Source: Schistosoma mansoni (taxonomy: Eukaryota > Platyhelminthes > Trematoda > Strigeidida > Schistosomatidae). Taken from it: a stretch of 64,000 nucleotides of DNA. This document shows positions 62,101 to 64,000 of the stretch, one piece after another. The stretch covers positions 19,397,154-19,461,153 of the forward strand of contig NC_031496.1 of assembly GCF_000237925.1 (NCBI RefSeq), read 5' to 3'. The notes beneath the pieces were generated by a model. The model made no database searches, was not told the origin of the DNA, and saw nothing but the letters and a program-made list of their open reading frames with translations. Each line of letters begins with the position of its first letter. Positions within the stretch are counted from its first letter, which is position 1. The position numbers and the translations under genes were made by a program.

Positions 62101-63022
62101 TTTTGATTTTAAATCAAAGTTTGCTAAACAAACAGTCCAATGCTATACTTGTCAGTGTTACAAAACTTAACAACCTATTTCACTGTTTTTTATCGACTGT
62201 TTTCAGACAATAAACACATTGATTTCAATGATTGCAAAGAATATTTTTCTAATTGAACTTATATTAGTATTTCAAGTTATAAACAGTCTCACAATTATAA
62301 ATCGGTTTATTTATGTAAACATTAGAATGAAAGTCAGATTTGAAGATTTCAAAATGAATTATTCATGAAGTGGATTGTCAATAACAAAAAAAAACATTTC
62401 ACTTTTAATATCCAGATGAATAAGGAAACTTCATGTCAATAACATTTATGATAAATGAGTTAGACATAGACAAGTAGTTATCTGTAATTGAAATTTATTT
62501 TACAAAAGAAAATAACAACACACTTGTATCAAGTTGTAGGTAAAATGATCCTGGATTCCACTGCTAGCCACTATCCATCTTTGCTTAAAATGCTTGTAAA
62601 TTAAGGCAATATCGAGGCAATATGTAGAGTATGCACATATTCCAATAAGAGACTGACCAGTTGCAGTCCTAAACATCAATGAGAAGATTCAAACAAGTAA
62701 TACTAAGTGAATTTATTATTCATTAAGTTTATAGACATTATATTAGATTTCAGCGGGATTCTTGTAAGTTATTAATTATAAGTTGATTGGCAAAGAAAAA
62801 GAGATTCTGAAATGTATCCATCAAAAAGAAATTCGGAATAAAAAAAAGATCAAATACATTTAGATAGAATAAAAGATAATGATGAAAATTAATCCATCCA
62901 CTTACCTTGTACTGTTAAGACAGCTGTTTGACTTAGATATTGTTGTCGCATAAAATTCACTTGACATACATATGAACCTTCATCTGATAATTCTACATTC
63001 ATTATTTGGAGATCATATTGTC
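12152..63022 (-). CDS. Neph/Kirre/Roughest/SYG-1-type Ig-superfamily adhesion receptor (12 exons, 5' end outside window)
   Basis: Twelve minus-strand exons with consensus splice sites join in one frame: 62906-63022, 44760-45039, 35161-35294, 34031-34148, 30766-30911, 29091-29348, 20990-21137, 18572-18720, 18351-18470, 16297-16478, 13979-14055, 12152-12779 (2,357 nt, 784 residues). They encode the end of Ig1, Ig2-Ig5, one transmembrane helix and a ~300-residue tail. Ig1 carries [20 protein letters not shown], close to vertebrate KIRREL; Ig2 has [12 protein letters not shown], like the Neph Ig2 motif. The C-terminus HTTNV is a class I PDZ ligand; family members end in THV. Known relatives act in homophilic and heterophilic cell recognition (slit diaphragm, myoblast fusion, synapse choice); a role in fluke cell contacts is inferred. 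Signal peptide and first half of Ig1 should lie past 64000. Introns range from 101 bp to ~17.9 kb. Confidence 0.88.
12890..13185 (+). repeat. Interspersed repeat family C, copy 2
   Basis: Diverged copy in the intron between exons k and l; it shares the GGGATTTGCGCTGACCATT block and the closing ACCGGGTTCTACGCT. Confidence 0.55.
13979..14055 (-). CDS. Neph-like gene exon k: short cytoplasmic exon
   Basis: This 77-nt exon lies between ttattctag and gtaagt. In the phase set by exon j it reads [20 protein letters not shown] then DMCTN. It ends with two bases of a codon, as exon l needs. It was found by splice sites and frame rather than by homology, so certainty is lower. Confidence 0.72.
14060..16296. 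other. Intron between exons j and k
   Basis: 2.2 kb intron. It contains the Penelope-like fragment at 15395-15700. The rest shows no gene. Confidence 0.5.
15395..15700 (+). mobile_element. Penelope-like element fragment (end of GIY-YIG region)
   Basis: Reads [32 protein letters not shown] and later [19 protein letters not shown], parallel to the C-terminal part of the larger element at 25640-26910 ([42 protein letters not shown]). It is diverged and incomplete. Confidence 0.65.
16297..16478 (-). CDS. Neph-like gene exon j: cytoplasmic tail, tyrosine-rich
   Basis: The acceptor is tttcatttag, the donor CAG|gtaagt. The 60-residue stretch includes [32 protein letters not shown] and [10 protein letters not shown]. 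Several tyrosines in small-residue contexts are candidate phosphorylation sites, as in the Neph family, where tail tyrosines recruit SH2 adaptors. No specific adaptor motif can be assigned. Confidence 0.85.
17139..17181. repeat. (TA)n microsatellite
   Basis: About 43 bases of TA repeat after a C/T-rich run (ccctccctcccttcccccc). Confidence 0.9.
17528..17731 (+). mobile_element. H2 hammerhead element with inverted ends
   Basis: The left end TTGAGATCATGAATCAATTG and the right end CAATTGATTCATGATCTCAA are inverted copies, with about 43 bp of matching arms. Between them lie a B-box-like gggtttaaatctcg and the ribozyme at 17639-17682. It is shorter than other H2 copies (about 430-500 bp), so it is internally reduced. 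Confidence 0.7.
17639..17682 (+). ncRNA. Hammerhead ribozyme motif (H2)
   Basis: CACTG, CTGAGGA, stem II GTCC/GGAC closing loop CACAAT, GAAA, short stem III, ATC, CAGTG. Stem I (CACTG/CAGTG) and stem II pair fully. The cleavage triplet AUC fits NUH. Stem III is one change away from the palindrome ACGGCCGT seen in other copies. Confidence 0.7.
18351..18470 (-). CDS. Neph-like gene exon i: transmembrane segment
   Basis: The acceptor is tttacag, the donor gtaagc. Translation is EDIPIQ, then an uninterrupted hydrophobic run [20 protein letters not shown] through CIC, then basic residues [11 protein letters not shown]. This is a type I membrane anchor with a positive cytoplasmic stop-transfer flank. 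Confidence 0.9.
18572..18720 (-). CDS. Neph-like gene exon h: second half of Ig5
   Basis: The acceptor is cttaattag, the donor gttagt. The exon gives [20 protein letters not shown], then [20 protein letters not shown]. The DFGQYNC motif is the canonical Ig F-strand signature. It is followed after only 101 bp of intron by the membrane-span exon. Confidence 0.88.
20700..20935 (+). repeat. Interspersed repeat family D, copy 1
   Basis: Shares tgttg/gtcgacaaatataagtactatgt, aaagtgaaatgcctggcggcaga and a closing tcattgtatggtt with 23835-24085. Function unknown. Open frames here are short. Confidence 0.5.
20990..21137 (-). CDS. Neph-like gene exon g: first half of Ig5
   Basis: The exon follows ttcactgaag and gives [17 protein letters not shown], then [16 protein letters not shown] and [14 protein letters not shown]. 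Cysteine and tryptophan of Ig5 are in place. The donor gtaagt follows two bases of a shared codon. It lies 8.0 kb from exon f. Confidence 0.86.
21981..22106 (-). mobile_element. H1 tail remnant
   Basis: On the plus strand: aggactgcaaatgatcagtc, cctcgatattgcctgaag and gatagtggctatt. This is the reverse complement of the H1 tail seen at 62580-62695. It is cut off before the ribozyme. Confidence 0.6.
22265..22386 (-). pseudogene. Isolated GOLD-domain-like exon inside an intron
   Basis: A minus-strand block with acceptor ttttccag and a perfect gtaagt donor reads [20 protein letters not shown], then [20 protein letters not shown]. The pattern W-T-R-x-x-I-x-x-F-K followed by I-K-x-x-S resembles the start of the GOLD domain in ACBD3- and TMED8-type proteins (WTRxxIxxFKxxI...). 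No exon for the next part (VRVPTH...FWEFATD) was seen nearby. It lies in the 8.0 kb intron between exons f and g of the Neph-like gene, next to H1 remnants and the 22521-22720 gap. It may be a captured exon, a relic, or part of a nested gene interrupted by the gap. Confidence 0.4.
22521..22720. other. Assembly gap (200 N)
   Basis: Exactly 200 N, a conventional placeholder size. It ends at the start of an H1 ribozyme region, so a repeat probably caused the break. Confidence 0.95.
22721..22818 (+). mobile_element. H1 hammerhead retroposon, 5' part lost in gap
   Basis: Starts ctctgagatgcaggtacatc right at the gap edge and ends ccactatccatctttg. The tRNA-like head presumably lies in the gap. Confidence 0.75.
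22739..22782 (+). ncRNA. Hammerhead ribozyme motif (H1) with compensated stem II
   Basis: TCCAG, CTGACGA, ATCC CAAATA GGAT, GAAA, CGCGCG, TT, CTGGA. Stem II is AUCC/GGAU where the family has GUCC/GGAC: both partners changed and pairing is kept. The cleavage triplet is GUU, allowed by NUH. All core bases are present. Confidence 0.75.
22820..25639. other. AT-rich intron sequence
   Basis: Part of the intron between exons f and g. It holds repeat D copy 2 (23835-24085) and otherwise long A/T runs; no gene seen. Confidence 0.5.
23835..24085 (+). repeat. Interspersed repeat family D, copy 2
   Basis: Aligned with 20700-20935 from tgttgacagatgtaagtagt to tttgatgtatggtttt, with indels. Confidence 0.5.
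25640..26910 (+). mobile_element. Penelope-like element: reverse transcriptase and GIY-YIG end
   Basis: The RT palm is clear: [18 protein letters not shown], then [16 protein letters not shown] with the YxDD catalytic pair, then [17 protein letters not shown]. Downstream come [20 protein letters not shown] and [12 protein letters not shown], the zinc-like CxC and GIY-YIG nuclease signature of Penelope elements, and a C-terminal [18 protein letters not shown]. The order RT then GIY-YIG and the motif spelling identify the class. The N-terminal part is missing and coding is spread over more than one frame, so it is inactive. It lies antisense to the Neph-like gene in the f-g intron. Confidence 0.85.
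26911..29090. other. Intron sequence beyond the Penelope-like element
   Basis: AT-rich; the first ~300 bases are probably the element's 3' non-coding tail. No gene seen. Confidence 0.4.
29091..29348 (-). CDS. Neph-like gene exon f: whole Ig4
   Basis: This 258-nt exon (acceptor attttag, donor gtgagt) encodes a complete C2-type Ig domain. It has [20 protein letters not shown] for the first cysteine and tryptophan, and [19 protein letters not shown] for the second cysteine. Ig4 is the only domain carried by a single exon; the other complete domains are each split in two. Confidence 0.9.
30766..30911 (-). CDS. Neph-like gene exon e: second half of Ig3
   Basis: The exon follows attttag and gives [17 protein letters not shown], then [13 protein letters not shown] with the second cysteine, then ETTIKVK. 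The donor chosen is T|gtgggt, because it is the only nearby GT that keeps frame with exon f and yields VKFGP at the junction. The donor is weaker than its neighbours. Confidence 0.83.
31529..31550. repeat. (AT)n microsatellite
   Basis: 22 bases of AT repeat in the d-e intron. Confidence 0.85.
32321..32690. other. Assembly gap (370 N)
   Basis: 370 N in the intron between exons d and e. ORFs drawn across it are meaningless. Confidence 0.95.
33141..33308 (+). mobile_element. H1 hammerhead retroposon with tRNA-like head
   Basis: Agactcagtagataagtgg (A-box region) and gggttcgagtccc (B box) lead into the ribozyme region at 33237-33278 and the end ccattatccacctttg. The ribozyme core reads ATGACGA where CTGACGA is needed, so this copy is probably inactive. 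Confidence 0.75.
34031..34148 (-). CDS. Neph-like gene exon d: first half of Ig3
   Basis: The acceptor is ttttttcag, the donor gtaagc. Translation is [18 protein letters not shown] followed by [19 protein letters not shown]. The first cysteine of Ig3 is in VECTAHG. The exon starts and ends with two bases of a codon, consistent with exons c and e. Confidence 0.87.
34920..34990 (+). other. Possible mobile-element remnant
   Basis: Caatgtttcgtccagcaaac followed by tctggacttcttcagagc has the look of terminal non-coding sequence of Penelope-like elements, with a self-pairing ctctgg/ccag core. There is no other support. Confidence 0.2.
35161..35294 (-). CDS. Neph-like gene exon c: second half of Ig2
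   Basis: The acceptor is ttttccag; the donor is gtaagt. The exon supplies the second Ig2 cysteine in [17 protein letters not shown] and ends in QTKIEVH, the usual last strand before Ig3. An alternative acceptor two bases downstream would bring an immediate stop, so the start is well determined. Confidence 0.87.
35560..36060 (-). mobile_element. RTE-class LINE, C-terminal fragment
   Basis: The minus strand gives, in broken frames, [36 protein letters not shown] and the closing [20 protein letters not shown] region. It parallels the better preserved copy at 52951-53690. Plus-strand ORFs here (35639-36154) are its antisense. Confidence 0.65.
36175..36410 (+). repeat. Penelope-like element tail, diverged copy
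   Basis: Atacaaatatggttataagcag...ttcacattattctacctc...gctttatttaaatttattaag matches 44425-44560, the 3' end of the element at 43838. Confidence 0.5.
36411..40383. other. Intron between exons b and c, no gene
   Basis: About 4 kb of AT-rich DNA without recognised repeats or exons. Confidence 0.45.
40384..40565. repeat. Long snap-back palindrome
   Basis: Two ~86-bp arms (40384-40469 and 40479-40565) are inverted copies around a 9-base spacer. The inner 27 bases (ending AAGGAAATATAGTC at 40469) pair perfectly; outer parts carry roughly a dozen mismatches. Both arms include caacgtttcgt and agcgaatgaattt. It may be two mobile-element ends placed head to head; the source is unknown. Confidence 0.85.
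40566..42310. other. Intron sequence, no gene
   Basis: AT-rich with short TA tracts near 41107 and 41495; nothing else recognised. Confidence 0.45.
42311..42847. mobile_element. H2 hammerhead element interrupted by gap
   Basis: Left end gaaatcatgagtcaatt, then 200 N, then a minus-strand tRNA-like part (B box seen as gattcgaaccc at 42541) and body, then a plus-strand 3' end with the ribozyme core CTGAGGAGTCCCATAATAGG at 42722 and the terminus tcaattgactcatgatttca. The orientation switches near 42716. The terminus runs straight on into ctccacaaaaccccctctgat, the start of the H2 body. Confidence 0.7.
42332..42531. other. Assembly gap (200 N)
   Basis: Exactly 200 N, inside an H2 repeat. Confidence 0.95.
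43838..44560 (+). mobile_element. Penelope-like element, 3' end of a second lineage
   Basis: Reads [40 protein letters not shown] and [13 protein letters not shown], parallel to but different from the element at 25640-26910. The following ~450 bp to gctctagctttatttacattc are its non-coding tail, repeated inverted at 59695-60030 and partly at 36175-36410. Confidence 0.65.
44760..45039 (-). CDS. Neph-like gene exon b: first half of Ig2
   Basis: The exon starts after ttttaaag and ends before gtgagt. The shared codon with exon a gives V, then [14 protein letters not shown]. It has the first Ig2 cysteine in VLECIARHG and the conserved tryptophan in [11 protein letters not shown]. The exon is 280 nt and ends with two bases of a codon, which matches the phase of the next exon. 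Confidence 0.88.
45535..45919 (-). mobile_element. LTR-like fossil, copy 2
   Basis: On the minus strand it runs from TGTTATATCCCCTGG to TGTATCA (385 bp), has the TATA-type TAGTATATAAACCC, and is followed at once by TGGCGCCGATTAGT, which looks like a primer-binding site. That pattern fits a retroelement 5' LTR of unknown (Gypsy-like?) family. No coding part is evident; it is a worn relic. Confidence 0.5.
46821..47248 (-). mobile_element. H2 hammerhead element, near full length
   Basis: Both ends carry gagatcatgagtcaatt in the same direction, so the copy is slightly longer than one unit. Minus-strand order: unit end, ccacaaaaaccccttctgat body, tRNA-like part (ccggccggctcaatggtg, ggttcgaatttcg), ribozyme at 46870-46915, ccaggttttccatggtgg, terminus. 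Confidence 0.75.
46870..46915 (-). ncRNA. Hammerhead ribozyme motif (H2), decayed
   Basis: GCACTA CTGAGGA, stem II GTCC/GGAC, then TAAA in place of GAAA, a perfect palindromic stem III ACGGCCGT, and CAGTGC. The altered GAAA makes it likely inactive. Confidence 0.6.
47967..48197 (-). mobile_element. H2 hammerhead element, 3' part
   Basis: Minus-strand order: tRNA-like part (gactcagtggtctatcggtt, gggttcgaatctcg), ribozyme 48052-48097, ccatggtgg, terminus attgacttatgatttcaac, then straight into aaatctccacaaaaccgctt, the start of the body. Confidence 0.7.
48052..48097 (-). ncRNA. Hammerhead ribozyme motif (H2) with compensated stem I
   Basis: GCACTA CTGAAGA, stem II GTCC CATAAT GGAC-type, GAAA, ACGGCCT, TTC, TAGTGC. 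Stem I GCACUA/UAGUGC pairs over six bases, while the family form is GCACUG/CAGUGC, so both partners changed. The core fits CUGANGA and GAAA, and UUC fits NUH. Stem III is weakened. Confidence 0.72.
52120..52530 (+). repeat. Interspersed repeat family C, copy 3
   Basis: Best-preserved form with gtggtcaaactaaaacgtg, gattgggtccgcacaactat and ttgatcacaatggcgtagat; matches 63680-64000 closely. Confidence 0.65.
52951..53690 (+). mobile_element. RTE-class LINE, C-terminal fragment (SR2-like)
   Basis: Contains [59 protein letters not shown] and, at the end, GGLCSS...NRRK. This is the hallmark region after the RT domain in fluke RTE elements. Frames shift several times, so it is dead. It is antisense to the host gene. 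Confidence 0.8.
55486..55975. mobile_element. H2 elements, head-to-head inverted pair
   Basis: A minus-strand 3' half (55486-55722; terminus, decayed ribozyme near 55540-55585, tRNA-like part) meets a plus-strand 5' half (55733-55975; ctccacaaaacccctcctga through ccggccggctcagcggtcta). The pair shares one pair of outer ends. Confidence 0.7.
57699..57823 (-). other. Candidate Ig-like half-domain exon in the first intron
   Basis: A 125-nt minus-strand block ends at a strong donor (ACG|gtgagt) and encodes [17 protein letters not shown] followed by [10 protein letters not shown], a plausible Ig F-G strand pair (YxC, then a final strand ending LTV). It sits between exons a and b of the Neph-like gene on the same strand. 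The start phase could equal that of exon a, but the end phase (0) does not match exon b, and the acceptor is poor. It could be a decayed duplicate exon or chance. Confidence 0.25.
59695..60030 (-). repeat. Penelope-like element tail, inverted copy
   Basis: Aatatgaattcattatattt, cagctgcttacaaccaaata and gattggaatgacaaaaggtt are the reverse complement of the tail at 44200-44500. It also carries a TA tract at 59876-59893. Confidence 0.65.
60042..60288 (-). mobile_element. H1 hammerhead retroposon, left arm of inverted pair
   Basis: On the minus strand it holds the B-box part, ribozyme region (about 60180-60225; GAAA has become GAAG), ccactatccatctttgctta and the family tail ending at gggaagattcaatc. 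Confidence 0.75.
60280..60451 (+). mobile_element. H1 hammerhead retroposon, right arm of inverted pair
   Basis: Complete tRNA-like head (agactcagtagctgagtgg, B box gggttcgagtacc), then a ribozyme region with damaged stem II (60378-60421), then gccactatccatctttgctt. It abuts the left arm head to head. Confidence 0.75.
61195..61648 (+). mobile_element. H2 hammerhead element with inverted ends
   Basis: Left end gagttgattaaatctacacc and right end tctaactttaattgactcat are inverted copies. Between them: aacaaaactcctttctgat body, tRNA-like part (gccggctcggttgtctagag, ggttcgaatcccg), and a decayed ribozyme (CTGAAAA core) near 61550-61595. It is about 450 bp and the most complete copy. Confidence 0.7.
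62549..62695 (+). mobile_element. H1 3' fragment starting at the ribozyme cleavage site
   Basis: Homology begins at TCCTGGATTCCACTGC, the bases just around and after the hammerhead scissile bond (GUC|CUGG), and continues through the family tail to gagaagattc. There is no ribozyme or tRNA-like head upstream. Confidence 0.7.
62906..63022 (-). CDS. Neph-like gene exon a: second half of Ig1
   Basis: The acceptor is ttctttag and the donor is G|gtaagt. The exon begins with the last two bases of a codon and ends with one base of the next. It encodes the F-G strand part of a V-type Ig fold, with DEGSYVC supplying the second conserved cysteine and SQTAVLTV the last strand. The first cysteine must be in an exon to the right of the window; none was found between 63023 and 64000. 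Confidence 0.88.
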
Positions 63023-63679
63023 CTAAAGAAATTGAATAAATATCGTTGTGAAAGTTAAAAGCATTAGTTAATACAGTTATATACATACATAATTGAATTT
63101 ATTTACATTGTCTAAATATAGTTTCAGTATGTAATATTATAAAGCTAACTACAACACAGACGTTTTGGAATTAGATACTAGATAACTGTAAACATTAAGA
63201 ACATTATTCTTATTATTGATACATGTCTTCTATGTAATTACTTCTGTGTAAATTTACACCAATAGCATACTTTATCCAATACTTATCATCTGCACGATAT
63301 GCGATGAAATTTATGAATGTACTTCTCTTTCTAAAAGATGTTGTCATAGGTCGAAAATCTGATGTATTAGTGTATTGACTATGTTATCTAGAAAGAATGA
63401 TGGATGCTATGCAATTCAACAGTCCTGCTAAGCAAATACAACATCACCTAAATAAAAATGATCTGACCCATTTTATAAAATTTCCCAATTTTTAATTGAT
63501 CATAACTTTAAGAATTATTTGTGGTAGCAATAAACTTTTAATTGATTAAACAGATACCATTTAGTGTTTAGAAAGAAACAAAATACTACTTAGAGTAACA
63601 ATTATACTATACAATCCATATTGGATGGATTTTATTTCAAAATATATTTTACAAAATGTATATATATTTTATTCACTAA

Positions 63680-64000
63680 CTTCTAGTCTTAGCCATGTTG
63701 CTAGATGCAGACTACTTGGTTGGGGTCCGCGCGACTATCGTAAGGAGTGATTGGAGACTCTGAGTGACATGGCTCGGAATCGATCACAATGGCGTAGATG
63801 TATACACTCTTTCTTCCCATAAACCGTGAGATTAAAATTGCTATATACTTTTATTTCTACGAACTAATTCCCTCTTCCCGTATTATATCCTTATACGCAA
63901 TCTTCCCTTTATATATTACTACCATTGAAGTAACTACTTCTATAAATTTAGTGTTCATCTTGTTGTACCAATGAGGTGTGCAACTTGGACCGATGCATAT
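63680..64000 (+). repeat. Interspersed repeat family C, copy 4 (runs off the window)
   Basis: Ttggttggggtccgcgcgac through gtgcaacttggaccgatgca, closest to 52160-52480. Confidence 0.65.

Larger units (their letters stand above)
45040..62905. other. First visible intron of the Neph-like gene (~17.9 kb)
   Basis: Repeat-rich intron between exons a and b. It contains the LTR-like fossil, four H2 elements, repeat C, an RTE fragment, Penelope tail, a head-to-head H1 pair, an H1 fragment and the Ig-like block at 57699-57823. Stretches 45920-46820, 48200-52119, 53700-55485 and 55980-57690 hold nothing recognised beyond A/T-rich DNA. Confidence 0.6.

Noticed and set aside
1-64000. CRISPR arrays, operons, ribosome-binding sites.
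   Set aside because: The window is eukaryotic with spliceosomal introns; no spaced short direct repeats of CRISPR type were seen.

Overview
The window reads as flatworm nuclear DNA, most likely a blood fluke (Schistosoma or a close relative). It is AT-rich. Genes are broken into short exons by introns of 35 bp to about 18 kb. The intergenic and intronic DNA is full of fluke-type repeats: tRNA-derived retroposons carrying hammerhead ribozymes (SMalpha-like), RTE-class LINE ends, Penelope-like elements and LTR remnants. Three runs of N (200, 370 and 200 bases) are assembly gaps. The species cannot be fixed from the sequence alone.

Layout. Positions 1-2950 hold a degenerate LINE reverse-transcriptase piece and an LTR-like fossil. 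Positions 3969-4807 (+) hold a compact two-exon gene that reads as an XRCC2-like RAD51 paralogue. It lies between two inverted copies of a ~0.5 kb retroposon. Its nucleotide-binding motifs are lost. Positions 7403-7594 (+) encode a 63-residue protein with the signature of BBIP1, the smallest BBSome subunit. Everything from 12152 to the right-hand end belongs to one large gene on the minus strand.

That gene encodes an immunoglobulin-superfamily adhesion receptor of the Neph/Kirre/Roughest/SYG-1 type. Twelve exons (62906-63022 down to 12152-12779) join in one unbroken reading frame of 784 residues. They run from the second half of Ig1 through Ig2-Ig5, one transmembrane segment and a ~300-residue cytoplasmic tail ending in TTNV, a class I PDZ-binding terminus. 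The signal peptide and first half of Ig1 must lie beyond position 64000.

The introns of this gene hold most of the repeats. There are at least two hammerhead-bearing tRNA-derived families, called H1 and H2 here, several of them as head-to-head inverted pairs; three Penelope-like fragments; two RTE fragments; a large snap-back palindrome; and two isolated exon-like islands (a GOLD-domain-like exon at 22265-22386 and an Ig-like half-domain at 57699-57823). The most notable observations are the XRCC2-like protein without a Walker lysine, the compensatory base changes that keep hammerhead stems paired, and a retroposon copy that begins at the ribozyme cleavage site. All identifications rest on motif recognition; no database search was run.
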